Shown in pieces: positions 52,701 through 60,848 of a stretch of 64,000 nt of DNA (position 1 is the stretch's first letter; each line of letters starts with the position of its first letter). The stretch is from M3007 sp964621185 (lineage in GTDB: Bacteria > Bacteroidota > Bacteroidia > Chitinophagales > Saprospiraceae). Made by a program: the position numbers and the translations under genes. The notes under the pieces were generated by a model that had not been told where the DNA came from, made no database searches, and saw only the letters and a list, made by a program, of their open reading frames with translations. The stretch is taken from the NCBI GenBank assembly GCA_964621185.1, contig CAZULM010000026.1, forward strand, positions 10,840-74,839, in the 5' to 3' direction.

Positions 52701-55415
52701 GTTATACGAGGGGTTAACGGTTGAAATAACGGATGTGACGTTGCCATTTATTTGTCGTACTTCCCCGTACACAAAGTCATAGGGTGTCAGGTAACCCTTG
52801 TAAGAGAGTTGGTAAGAGAACCACAGCTTCTTCAGGGTCAGTTTTCCGCCCTGGTTCAAAAATCCGTTTGGATCCTGGATGCCTGCGATGCTGCTGTGGT
52901 GGTCGGTTGGGTAATCGTTATTGGGGAGCCCCGGGCATTGGGAGTAATCGTATTCAAAATGTACGATTTTCAAGGGCACAGCGGCGGCCTGGTTTTTGAT
53001 GCGGTCGGGCTTGGCATAGAGCCGTATTTGTTTGAGCAGTTTCATGGATCGTGCGCCCTTGCCACCCTGGCTGCTTTGCACTTCAAAGCCATCGGCCCGG
53101 TCGCCCAGTTCAAATTCTGCCACGTGGGTTTTGGTTTCTATAGAGTTCAAATACCAGACGTCTTTCTCGCCGTAGATATAGCTCGCTTTTTCATCGTTGT
53201 CCAATGATTTGAGGCCTTCGCTGTAATTGGCCATATCTTTCTCGAACGGCACCCGCCATTTATAACCTGCTACTGCCTTGGTGTAGTTAAATTTGGTATA
53301 ACTTCCCAAGTCGTCGTCGGAAGGCCCGTTCCCGGTCACGTCCACGTAATCGGGCGAGATGATTGCGGTAAGCAGATAGGAATGCGCGAACGCGGGCATG
53401 GTTGTCTTGCTGTAAAAATGGTCTTGTTCATGGGTGTTTCCCAGGCTGTTGTCCGAACCGTGATTATACCACACTAACCCCGTCTTACAATTCGCACTGC
53501 TGCCATCGATGGCAAAGCTGACATCCTCCTGCAGGGTATTGTAGGCCGGCAGGCCAAAGACGTAACGGGCGCCATCGGCGCGGGTGGTGATTATTTCAGA
53601 AGTATGGTGTGCCGGATGGCTGGTTCTGGAGATATTGGCGTGTTTGTATTGCCCTTTGTTCGGGTTGCAAATTTGAACGCCGTTCTGAACAATATAATCC
53701 TGAGCATCTATAATATGGGGCGTGCCATAATCTGAAATATCTTTTTCCAGTCCATATTTTGCGGCTTCCGCTGCGGTCAGGGTGCTGATGCTCTCATTCC
53801 TGGGTTGTCTTTTTTGGCGGTAGTTGATAGGGGAAATGGGCATTGTCTGTGGCGTGGTAGCCACGCCGTTTGGGTATTTTTCATAAAACGAAGTGGCGGG
53901 CACATCTTCGGTATTGGGCTTCAGTTTTATCCTGACGGGGTCGTAATCGCCGATGCTGGCCAGAAAGCCACGGTCGGAGTCCACCGTTTTTTCGCCTGCC
54001 TGCTTGAAATAGGCGGTTTCATAGAAAGCGTCGTTGGCAGAGCTTCTGAAGACCAATTTGTCCTTCACGCTGTTGTCGTCGCTCCACTTGCCCGATTTGG
54101 AATGCACGGCATTGACCGAGACATTGGCGCCGAGGTGGAATCCGTTCCCACCCCCGATCTCGATGCCGGGGATGTTCAGGCCGCCGGAAAGGTTTTGCAT
54201 TTTGCTGTCGAACCACACCCCGATGTCGTTGCGGAAAGGCCGGTACATGCCGCCAATGCCCTGCCCGGCTACGGAGTAAATATCGTAGGAACTGCTAAAC
54301 ACGGGAAGGTTGGGTTTGTGCTCGGTAAAGCCCCCATCGTTCTCGCGGTTAAAATCGAGCATCACCTTGTCTTTGGAAGCGCCATTCTGGATGTTCAGGT
54401 ATCCATAAGCGGGCAGGTTTTCGCTGTTTCGGAGCAAAAACTGCCCTGAAAAGTATCCCGTCAACCTTAGATCGGGGTGCCAGCCGTAAATTTCGCCGCC
54501 AACGGTAGCCGAGAGTGACAAGCTGGCATTGGTGATCGGCATGGTGATTTGCGGGGTATAGCTTGGCGTTGAGAAGGAAATGTCGGCGCCACCGTTGATG
54601 CTTCCTTGCACCAGCATTGTTTTTTTGCCGTGCGAACCAAGCACCTTTTTTGTTTTTTGCTTTGGGGTATAGGTGGCTTCTATGGTCAGCCCTTGCAAGC
54701 CTGCACGGGAGTTAAAATCAAGCCCGATTTTGCTGTTGAACTTCTTTTCTTTCCCGTCTTTGTCTTTCATCTTTTTTTCAAAGCTCAGGCTAGGCGTAAT
54801 CCCTACCCCCGATTCGGAGCTTGCCGAGAGGCCTAAACTACCCGTCATGGTGCCTTTGTTGCCCTTGGATGCGCTGATAGACGGTTCAATAGAGGCATCT
54901 AATCCCACGCCATTGTAGTTGTTGTAGGAAACGCCGAGCCCAACGGAAAGCCCGAGCCCCAGCTTTTCAAGGTCGATGGCAAAGAGCTCGCCCAGCTCAA
55001 TGGAGGAATTTACGCCATAGGTCCTGTTTTCCTTGATGTTGAACTCTTTTTTGACCTCGTCGCCATCAAAATCGTCGGGCACGGCCCGCATGTTCCGGTT
55101 GATTACGCCTACATTGATGTTCCAGCCCAGCCCCACCCAACTGGCTTCTTCGTCCATCCCCGGGCCAGCGTTGTAACTGATATTGATGGGGTACCCCCCC
55201 ACGTCGATCAAGGGGATATTGTAGGTAAAATCTCCGGAGAAGGGATCCACCATTTCGGAGGTGCCGATGGGTTCAAAACTTTGCACTTCGGGCTGGCTTG
55301 GGCCTCCGGTGAGGGCCCATGCTGCTGTAGGCGCCGCAACTTGAAAAACCAGGCAGACCACCATATAGGCGGCCAACACTTTGGCCCATTTGCTTTTTCG
55401 GATTTTTTGTAGCAT
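49800..55415 (-). CDS. Large RHS-locus shell-type protein
   Basis: An 1871-residue exported protein with a signal/anchor segment (VLAAYMVVCLVFQVAAPTAA). It is followed by the characteristic block VDPFSGDFTYNIPLIDVGG and YNAGPGMDEEASWVGLGWNI, found at the N-terminus of large Bacteroidota RHS-locus proteins and resembling SpvB/TcB-type starts. The remainder is a long beta-rich chain with aromatic-rich strands (for example YKWRVPFEKDMANYSEGL) and a C-terminal jelly-roll piece (SGRRSIVLQPGASVEI). There is no toxin-like tip. It starts right after the preceding stop (TAGATG). It probably forms part of the encapsulating or surface complex with the 4407-residue protein; this is inferred from operon membership. 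Confidence 0.82.
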   Translation of the reverse strand: MLQKIRKSKWAKVLAAYMVVCLVFQVAAPTAAWALTGGPSQPEVQSFEPIGTSEMVDPFSGDFTYNIPLIDVGGYPINISYNAGPGMDEEASWVGLGWNINVGVINRNMRAVPDDFDGDEVKKEFNIKENRTYGVNSSIELGELFAIDLEKLGLGLSVGLGVSYNNYNGVGLDASIEPSISASKGNKGTMTGSLGLSASSESGVGITPSLSFEKKMKDKDGKEKKFNSKIGLDFNSRAGLQGLTIEATYTPKQKTKKVLGSHGKKTMLVQGSINGGADISFSTPSYTPQITMPITNASLSLSATVGGEIYGWHPDLRLTGYFSGQFLLRNSENLPAYGYLNIQNGASKDKVMLDFNRENDGGFTEHKPNLPVFSSSYDIYSVAGQGIGGMYRPFRNDIGVWFDSKMQNLSGGLNIPGIEIGGGNGFHLGANVSVNAVHSKSGKWSDDNSVKDKLVFRSSANDAFYETAYFKQAGEKTVDSDRGFLASIGDYDPVRIKLKPNTEDVPATSFYEKYPNGVATTPQTMPISPINYRQKRQPRNESISTLTAAEAAKYGLEKDISDYGTPHIIDAQDYIVQNGVQICNPNKGQYKHANISRTSHPAHHTSEIITTRADGARYVFGLPAYNTLQEDVSFAIDGSSANCKTGLVWYNHGSDNSLGNTHEQDHFYSKTTMPAFAHSYLLTAIISPDYVDVTGNGPSDDDLGSYTKFNYTKAVAGYKWRVPFEKDMANYSEGLKSLDNDEKASYIYGEKDVWYLNSIETKTHVAEFELGDRADGFEVQSSQGGKGARSMKLLKQIRLYAKPDRIKNQAAAVPLKIVHFEYDYSQCPGLPNNDYPTDHHSSIAGIQDPNGFLNQGGKLTLKKLWFSYQLSYKGYLTPYDFVYGEVRQINGNVTSVISTVNPSYNLKGYDRWGHFKENLANSTCNANPATSPLSTSEFSYVDQEPLPQAQNYDFGNSLPDRTLADIYATAWCLTTINTPSGGKIKVDYEADDYAYVQDKQAMQMFKVMGATNGKPTTMGDIGQNALQEGLLNVDPNNYLIVKLPKAYPHGTPDPRFVQDFLLDRQGNPIDNLYFRFLMNLEKSGSTPAYDFVSGYAKLDFGTSSNGFIYNGGNAYTHAYIKLKDAEIQDKAATFNTGVNPIAQASWNFAKLYNPRLAFNQSDPAANAALQIMQSMVALFESVNDFATGYNRSARREGYSKYFVLDKSWVRLYNPDGFKQGGGCRVKRIVMTDEWQALTSNNNYSTAQYGQEYDYTTTDDFGRVISSGVAAYEPALGGDENPWKEPVFYLEKHLLAPNDDYYLEKPFGEGYFPGASVGYSKVTVQNLQYANVTRHATGKVVHEFYTGKDFPVRVLQTPLDAVRKKPNPVLTFLKIKDRDFMTASQGYSIELNDMHGKPKSQLVYAENKAEPISGIRYTYEQSGAKRLSNEVLTIDRTGSINKQTVGVDYDFAVDMREDKTTSRNASLHGNLDAFLAAILPVAIPVALPGYSQSKVRFRSAVTTKVINRYGLLKETLAFDLGSQVSTKNMVYDSETGEVLLTETINQFDDPVYNFTYPAHWAYEGMGPAYRNIGLVVTQAQATANPSAYFTEGDEVATTSSSEKGWVTKTSGALTVLKADGSPLTLGSFVKVLRSGRRNQQSSSVGGVTTLANPLLDTNSDGNPDVLAFNKVLDASAIEFTDEWGLFCNCGIKPGDIYNPYYRGAKGNFRQKRAFLHLTQRSQSRLNNNTNIRTDGIYTSFNPFWVPPASGNTWTPDYNNWTFTSEVTIVDPYGMELENKDALNRYSAAIYGFNHTLPAAVSANARYREVGFDSFEDYDACNCSDDHFSFESVQPSITEKESHSGRRSIVLQPGASVEIRKVVEPCPKDINDR

Positions 55416-56030
55416 CTATTTCGTTTTTATCTTGGGTAAATTGTTCAAACTTTGGCTCAGGATTGTCATTGATACGGTTCCTGCCCCAAATTGTCGATCG
55501 TTGAAAATCAAAGTTTTGTCGGCTGCAACATTATTGGACTTCTGGAAAGCCAACACGATTTTGGCGAATTGGCTGATCCCGTAATCGCGCTCAAAATGGT
55601 GGAGCAAACAGGGGAGGGTATCGGCGCCTTCCACAAGTTTTAGGTCTTGCTGCATGTAGAAGGACAGGTATTCTATATTTCTGCTGAAGTCTCCGCTTTT
55701 TTCGATGTTCGATTTTAGAATGTCCGAGCCATCGGCCAGACCGAGCTGGAGGGTAAAATATTGCATGTCTTCCATGGCCGAGGCTTTTTCCGATAATTCG
55801 GTGCTGGAGATTTCCGTTTTTTTCAGTTCCCGGATAGCCAGATATTCCGGTGGTTTGTACTGGAGCTTGAACTTAAAATCGCCCGCATTTTTTGTGACTA
55901 ACAGACCGTTGTCGTGGTTTTCCACCCATTTTACATAATCTGTCGGCTTCAAGGAAACATCCTTGACACATGAAGTAAAAACCAGGAAAAAGAAAAAATC
56001 GAGTACAGTAAAATGCACCACTGGTTTCAT
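55416..56030 (-). CDS. Lipoprotein in RHS operon
   Basis: A 204-residue protein with an N-terminal hydrophobic segment (FTVLDFFFFLVFTSC) ending in a lipobox cysteine at residue 21. The mature part is charged and mixed alpha/beta (PPEYLAIRELKKTEIS, then LEGADTLPCLLHHFERDYG-like segments near residues 133-150). The stop codon directly precedes the ATG of the 1871-residue gene, indicating translational coupling. Similar small lipoproteins precede RHS genes in other Bacteroidota, but I do not know a function. Surface anchoring or immunity are possible. Confidence 0.75.
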   Translation of the reverse strand: MKPVVHFTVLDFFFFLVFTSCVKDVSLKPTDYVKWVENHDNGLLVTKNAGDFKFKLQYKPPEYLAIRELKKTEISSTELSEKASAMEDMQYFTLQLGLADGSDILKSNIEKSGDFSRNIEYLSFYMQQDLKLVEGADTLPCLLHHFERDYGISQFAKIVLAFQKSNNVAADKTLIFNDRQFGAGTVSMTILSQSLNNLPKIKTK

Positions 56031-56092
56031 AAGTAGTTGGTTTTCAAAACTATAATAAGGCGATCTGATGCTTAGCGTTTATGGTAAGAGTA

Positions 56093-56120
56093 GCACTAGT
56101 GCCGGACGCGGCACTAGTGC
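56093..56120. repeat. Palindromic REP-like element overlapping a stop codon
   Basis: gcactagtgccggacgcggc followed by actagtgc forms a hairpin whose core gtgccg-gacg-cggcac is perfect. It shares 16 bases with the palindrome inserted in the integrase remnant at 20970-21017. The stop codon of the 158-residue lipoprotein (56114-56116, TAG) lies inside it, so that protein's end was set by the element. Confidence 0.7.
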
Positions 56121-56590
56121 AATTTAAATCGAAGGAATTGTTTCTCATTTTTTTCGTTCGATACCTCCAGGACATAAAAATTTCCAGAAACAAGCCCAAA
56201 AGGGTTCAAGTCGATTTCAAAGCGATTGTCGCCGTAAACGATTGTTTTTAGTGGCGACCCACTAACAATTGGGGAGCTGTTGGCATCCACGCCCAGGGTT
56301 GTTGTGTATTGGCGGTCATAAATCTTATACGTGAGCTTTTTGTTTGGGCTCGGTACGTTGTACTCCTCTTTATATTCGAACTTCAGGATCTTTGACGCTG
56401 TGCGGTAGTAGCCACCATCGAGCTTTTGCTTCAGGTGGGCATACGATTGGGTGTAGGGTACAGGAGTGGGATTTTGATTAAGCCAACAGCAGGCGCTGAG
56501 GTGCATGGATAATACCAGTAAAAAAACTACGCACGAACCGTGATAGGGCTTAACACGCCAAATTTGGCGAGAGGTAGGTGAGGTTTTCAT
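56114..56590 (-). CDS. Small lipoprotein, first gene of RHS operon
   Basis: A 158-residue protein with a hydrophobic segment (SCVVFLLVLSMHLSAC) and lipobox cysteine near residue 34. The mature part (YAHLKQKLDGGYYRTASKIL, then YKIYDRQYTTTLGVDANSS, then NPFGLVSGNFYVLEV) is beta-rich. It is the most upstream gene of the six-gene minus-strand operon, 83 bases before the second lipoprotein gene. Its last codon and stop lie in a palindromic repeat. No family was recognised. Confidence 0.72.
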   Translation of the reverse strand: MKTSPTSRQIWRVKPYHGSCVVFLLVLSMHLSACCWLNQNPTPVPYTQSYAHLKQKLDGGYYRTASKILKFEYKEEYNVPSPNKKLTYKIYDRQYTTTLGVDANSSPIVSGSPLKTIVYGDNRFEIDLNPFGLVSGNFYVLEVSNEKNEKQFLRFKLH

Positions 56591-56636
56591 TTGGGCTAAT
56601 GATTGTTTTAATTTTGGAAGATCAAAATTTGAGAAA

Positions 56637-56644
56637 CAAAATTA
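56637..56644 (-). promoter_or_regulatory. Candidate promoter of the RHS operon
   Basis: On the minus strand TAATTTTG matches TAnnTTTG exactly, 47 bases upstream of the first lipoprotein ATG. It lies in a strongly AT-rich stretch (56620-56710). It is the only good promoter match seen before this ~22-kb operon. Confidence 0.5.
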
Positions 56645-56729
56645 GCGAATATGTTTATATAAAAAATATAAATACAATTTTTTTTTAAAAACCAATTTTT
56701 TTATCCTTTCAAACAGGTACCTCAAACCC

Positions 56730-57491
56730 TCACCGCAAAAACGCCCCCATTTTCCGCACAAAACCCTCCGCCTTCTGTATCGAAACGGGTATCTCTCGCC
56801 CGCTCTCTAAGTATATGACCCGCACATGCCGAGTGATCTCGAATCGGGTCACAAAAGCCAGGTTCACGATAAAGCCATGGTGCACGCGGCAGAAATGGCT
56901 TTCGGGCAACAGTTGTTCCATGTTCTTCATCGTCTGGTACTGCACGAAGCGCTCGAGCTTGCCGTTGCGCTCGGCATATATTTCCAGGGTCGGCCCGTTC
57001 GATTTGCAGTATTGTATGTCCTTGATTTTCAGGACTACGTTTCCTTTTCTGCTGTCTTGTAAAATGATGCCCTGGTTGTCGGATGCTGTTGCCGCTTCGG
57101 CCCTGCCTTCAGATTCCGTGAGTTTTTTGCCTGCAATTTGAACGGCATCCAACAAGCTGGCCACGCTGAAGGGCTTCACCAAAAACGACCAGGGTTGCGC
57201 AAGTTTGATGGCCTCGATGGCAAATTCAGGGTGGGCAGAAGTGAAAATGACGCCGAACTGGGCTTTTGGGCTCAGCTCCAGGAAATCGAAGCCGCTGAAA
57301 GGCGACATCTGGATATCCAGGAATACCAGTTCCGGTTCTTCCTGTGCCACGATTTTCAGGGCCTCTTTCACGGAATCGGCCTCCCCGACGATGGAGATTT
57401 GCGGGCAGTTGGCCTGAAGCATGCCCCGGAGCGTAATAATGGCGCTGACCTCATCATCGACGATGAGGGTTTTAATTGTTTTCTGGTTCAT
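56730..57491 (-). CDS. LytTR family response regulator
   Basis: A 253-residue two-domain regulator. Residues 1-125 are a receiver domain with VDDE (11-14), the phosphorylated aspartate in LVFLDIQM (Asp 59) and the conserved lysine in FLVKPFS. Residues about 145-253 are a LytTR DNA-binding domain (RKGNVVLKIKDIQYCKSNGP, then FCRVHHGFIVNLAFV, then VRVIYLESGREIPVS). Its start overlaps the kinase stop in an ATGA arrangement, so the two are translated together. It lies 140 bases before the first RHS-operon gene on the same strand, making that operon a natural candidate target. Confidence 0.94.
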   Translation of the reverse strand: MNQKTIKTLIVDDEVSAIITLRGMLQANCPQISIVGEADSVKEALKIVAQEEPELVFLDIQMSPFSGFDFLELSPKAQFGVIFTSAHPEFAIEAIKLAQPWSFLVKPFSVASLLDAVQIAGKKLTESEGRAEAATASDNQGIILQDSRKGNVVLKIKDIQYCKSNGPTLEIYAERNGKLERFVQYQTMKNMEQLLPESHFCRVHHGFIVNLAFVTRFEITRHVRVIYLESGREIPVSIQKAEGFVRKMGAFLR

Positions 57492-60448
57492 GTTTTTTTC
57501 AAAAAACTGATGGTCACTTTGGTGCCTGTCCGGGAGGGTCGGGCATCGGCCAAATCCGATATTTTCAATTGCAATTCGATGTCGTATAAGGCATTAAAGG
57601 CGCTTACTTTTTTCTCCAGCAAGGCCAGGCCCTGTGATTTGTGCTCCCTTGGCTTTGTCGCCGGTCGCGCTTTGGAAGTATTGAACCCCATTCCATTATC
57701 GGTTACCGTGCAGCGCATTTTATTGCCCGAAAAGGAAAAATGCAGGGTCAGTACGGAAATGCCTTCTGGCGCCAGTCCGTGAATGGTGGCGTTCTCCAGA
57801 ATCGGTTGCAGGAGCATGGAGGGGAAAGGCAGGTCGGCAGGCACTGTTTCCACACCTTTTATTGCATAATGGAAGCGGGCGCCATAGCGCAACTTAATCA
57901 TCTCCAGGTAATCACTGTCGTAAGCCAGTTCTTCCTCGAAGTTGTTGAAGTGTTTTTCCGACAAGGTGATGGTGCGGCGCAGCAAACGGGTAAATACCTC
58001 AATGTAGTTGCTTGCGGCGCCGGGGTTGGGCGGGTAAAAAAACTGCTGGATGGCATTGATGCTGTTGCCTACAAAATGCGGGTTGATTTGGGCCTGCAAT
58101 GCTTTCAACTGTAAATCAGACACCGCCTGGTTCAGCTTCCGATAGGCATTCCGCGCGCGCAATACCCGCCAGAGGATATAAAATGCAATACCCCAGAGCA
58201 GCAGATCGAACCAAATAGTATTGTACCAATGTGGTCGCATAACGAGAACCCAGGCGTCGGGAGACTGGCTTTCAACACCCTGGGCTGTAATAGCTGCCAC
58301 CTGGATGTGGTATGCGCCCGAGGGCAGCGAAACGCCATAGTTGAGGCTGTTGCCCTGGACAATAGCCGTATCCGTTGACGGTTTAAAGCCATTCAGTATC
58401 CAGGAAATGAGGTTGTGCCTGGCCCACCAACGCAGGGGTGGCAACATCTTGGCGGTGATGCATTTGAATTCGAAATTGCCCTGGCTCCTGTAATTGAGCC
58501 CGCCTAAGTTCAGCGTAACCATGGCAGCATCTGGGGGCAGCACGATTCGATGCGGCTGCCATAGCGAATCCAGGAGGCTGTGGAGCACCAACTTGCCGTC
58601 AAGCTGGTACTGTAGCCCCGTAACGAAAGTGGCAAAATTCGGTGACTGTTCCTGCAGCAATAAAGGAAGACAACTTAAACCGCCGGGAGTACCAGCCCAC
58701 AAAGTGTCTTCCGCTACCCAGACACAGTTGACATCATTATCGGCAAGGCCGTCGTTTTTGTCGAAATGGACTACCTTCCAATTGGCAGGGTCAAGGCCAT
58801 AAACGCCGTTGTTGGTTGCCAGCCAGACCCTGTTGGCAGGGCTTGGCTCTAAATACATCGACTGAATGTTCTCGATGGGCTTGCGCAGGAATTGGTTCAC
58901 AGAGTCCACAGAAACCAAAGCCCCTTGCTGCACTTTTGCCAGGAGCAAGCCGGCATCCGGCGTGACCACCCATAATTTATCCCCACCTGCGTTTTGGATA
59001 GACACAACCCTGCTTTTCAATATCGGGAAACGGTTGCCCCAATTGTACTTGAAGCTGTCCGCCTGGCTGTACAGGCCGTCCAATCGGCCTGCCCAGACAT
59101 ACCCTTCATTGTCTTGCCCCAAAGCAGTGGTGCGTTCCTGTTTGTAAAATACTGTGTTGTGTTGGCCGGGCGGCAGGAAGCCGATGGAATGGTGGTTGCC
59201 GAACCAGAGGGTTTGGCCTTGTGCCATGATTGTTTTGAAACCTGAAAAATCTTCCTTCCCTTGCCTTTTCACCTTTATGGACTGGTGCCCGCATTGTTTG
59301 AACAACCCTTTGTCGGTGGCGACCCAGCAGGTGTCGCCGGGCATTGGGATGATCTGCCGCGTCCGGTTGTGCGATTTGCCGTCGCCGAAGGTGGTTATTT
59401 GAATTCTCTGCCCTGAAATCCGGTACAGGTTCCCTGCGTCATCACCGGCCAGCACCTGTTTCGACTGGTTTCGCGCAACTGCCGTTATATTTGTCGATTC
59501 CTGCCCTTCATTTTTTTTGTATGTATATGCCATTCCCGGAAACAATGCATACACGCCGTGACGGCCTGTGCAAAACCACAAGGCACCCTGGCGGTCTTCT
59601 AGCACGGCGTTCACGAGCTCCCCGCGGAGGAAGCGCTCGGGATTGTCCAACCTGCGCCCGGAAATGTCGAAACGGATGGCGCCATCGGTGTCAGTGCACA
59701 ACCATAAGCGTCGGTGTTTGTCGGGAAAAACGCGCCCCCCACCAATGTTTATGCGGTCAACTACAGCTATTTTGCCATTTGACCATTCCAACATAGCCAG
59801 TTCGTCGGGCAGGCTGTAAAAAAATTGTGTATCGACAGAAGCCAGGGTGAAAGCAGGGTTTTTGAACAGGGCAATACTTCGTTGTTCCGGTGGGTTGCCG
59901 TAATAGATGTCCTTTCCCGCCAGTTCAAACCTAAGCTTCCCGACATGCGCTACCTGTGCGATCTGCTCCGGATATTTTATTGTTTCAACCTCTTTACCCT
60001 TATGGACATAAACTGTATGTGCTTTCCCTGCAATCCAAATATTTCGGTCTTCATCTTCAGAGAACCACCACAAGCTCGATTTTGGGTTGATCTTGGCAAG
60101 CAGGGAGTCGTTCTTCCCGTTCACGATCTTGCCATCTTGCATGTAACATGGCCTGTGGCTGAAACAGGAAATCCACAAACGGTTCTGGCTGTCTTCGAAC
60201 AGCAACAAAACTTCCGGGTCGGGCAAGCCTTCTTTCACGCCGTACACCTGGAAACGGGTGCCGTCGAAACGCGCCAGGCCCTTGTCGGTACCGAACCAAA
60301 TAAAGCCGCGGTGGTCCTGCAAGGCGCAGTAAACCTTGTTGCTCGGAAGCCCTTCGCTGACGCCATAATGCACAAAAGATGGCGATTGCGCCTGACAGGG
60401 CAGGCGTTGGAGCACCCCAAAGATTATTACGAGGAATAACAGTCGCAC
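57488..60448 (-). CDS. LytS-type sensor histidine kinase with two-component propeller
   Basis: A 986-residue membrane kinase starting with GTG at 60448, which opens into a signal peptide (RLLFLVIIFGVLQRLPCQAQ). Residues about 20-620 form a periplasmic seven-bladed regulator propeller (YGVSEGLPSNKVYCALQDH, then GFIWFGTDKGLARFDG). A Y_Y_Y domain follows (about 630-735), then one transmembrane segment (about 740-763). Next is a His_kinase block with QINPHFVGNSINAIQQFF (phospho-His about 787; canonical members read INPHFLFNSL) and an ATPase domain (PSMLLQPILENATIHGL, then VTDNGMGFN). It should sense an extracellular glycan or envelope ligand and phosphorylate the adjacent LytTR regulator. Confidence 0.93.
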   Translation of the reverse strand: MRLLFLVIIFGVLQRLPCQAQSPSFVHYGVSEGLPSNKVYCALQDHRGFIWFGTDKGLARFDGTRFQVYGVKEGLPDPEVLLLFEDSQNRLWISCFSHRPCYMQDGKIVNGKNDSLLAKINPKSSLWWFSEDEDRNIWIAGKAHTVYVHKGKEVETIKYPEQIAQVAHVGKLRFELAGKDIYYGNPPEQRSIALFKNPAFTLASVDTQFFYSLPDELAMLEWSNGKIAVVDRINIGGGRVFPDKHRRLWLCTDTDGAIRFDISGRRLDNPERFLRGELVNAVLEDRQGALWFCTGRHGVYALFPGMAYTYKKNEGQESTNITAVARNQSKQVLAGDDAGNLYRISGQRIQITTFGDGKSHNRTRQIIPMPGDTCWVATDKGLFKQCGHQSIKVKRQGKEDFSGFKTIMAQGQTLWFGNHHSIGFLPPGQHNTVFYKQERTTALGQDNEGYVWAGRLDGLYSQADSFKYNWGNRFPILKSRVVSIQNAGGDKLWVVTPDAGLLLAKVQQGALVSVDSVNQFLRKPIENIQSMYLEPSPANRVWLATNNGVYGLDPANWKVVHFDKNDGLADNDVNCVWVAEDTLWAGTPGGLSCLPLLLQEQSPNFATFVTGLQYQLDGKLVLHSLLDSLWQPHRIVLPPDAAMVTLNLGGLNYRSQGNFEFKCITAKMLPPLRWWARHNLISWILNGFKPSTDTAIVQGNSLNYGVSLPSGAYHIQVAAITAQGVESQSPDAWVLVMRPHWYNTIWFDLLLWGIAFYILWRVLRARNAYRKLNQAVSDLQLKALQAQINPHFVGNSINAIQQFFYPPNPGAASNYIEVFTRLLRRTITLSEKHFNNFEEELAYDSDYLEMIKLRYGARFHYAIKGVETVPADLPFPSMLLQPILENATIHGLAPEGISVLTLHFSFSGNKMRCTVTDNGMGFNTSKARPATKPREHKSQGLALLEKKVSAFNALYDIELQLKISDLADARPSRTGTKVTISFLKKT

Positions 60449-60813
60449 AGCAGGAATTTACATGGTTTTCAGTCCAAGATACGGCAGTTTGGGCTTTGCC
60501 AAAACCCCAGTTGCACAATTTTACATTAAACAAACACTACTATGGACGCCAAGCTTAGCCCTCGATAAACACTTATAAGAAAAATGGCAGTACTTATGAT
60601 ATTATTTGCGACAGTTATGCCATTCCAGCCAAAACTCTGCGCTTGCCACCTTTTCTTTGTTTCAGAAACAACAGGCAGTCTGTATGATCCCGCCTTATAA
60701 GTGAAACATCCTTTGATACCAAATCGACAAAAAGCTATTTCTCCGCCAGATAAACACATGGTCGCTCTCAAAGCAACCTTCATTTTAAAATAAACACATT
60801 AGCTACTGATACA
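60449..60813. other. Intergenic spacer, only a weak promoter candidate
   Basis: On the minus strand a TATCTTGG box (60474-60481), one mismatch from TAnnTTTG, lies about 30 bases before the kinase start. An 85-codon minus-strand frame at 60526-60783 has no recognisable similarity or codon bias and is not called. Nothing else is supported. Confidence 0.4.
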
Positions 60814-60848
60814 AGGCTAACCTTCCTATTAATGGGAGGTTGGCTTTT
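60814..60848. terminator. Hairpin terminator after the efflux adaptor gene
   Basis: aggctaaccttcc and gggaggttggct pair into a 12-base stem with a bulge and two wobbles around a tattaat loop. T-rich sequence follows on the plus side and the mirrored A-tract lies at the minus-strand stem base. It begins one base beyond the adaptor stop codon. Confidence 0.55.

Noticed and set aside
60526..60783. 85-codon minus-strand frame between the kinase and the efflux adaptor
   Set aside because: No recognisable similarity, odd composition, and no promoter or start context that supports it.
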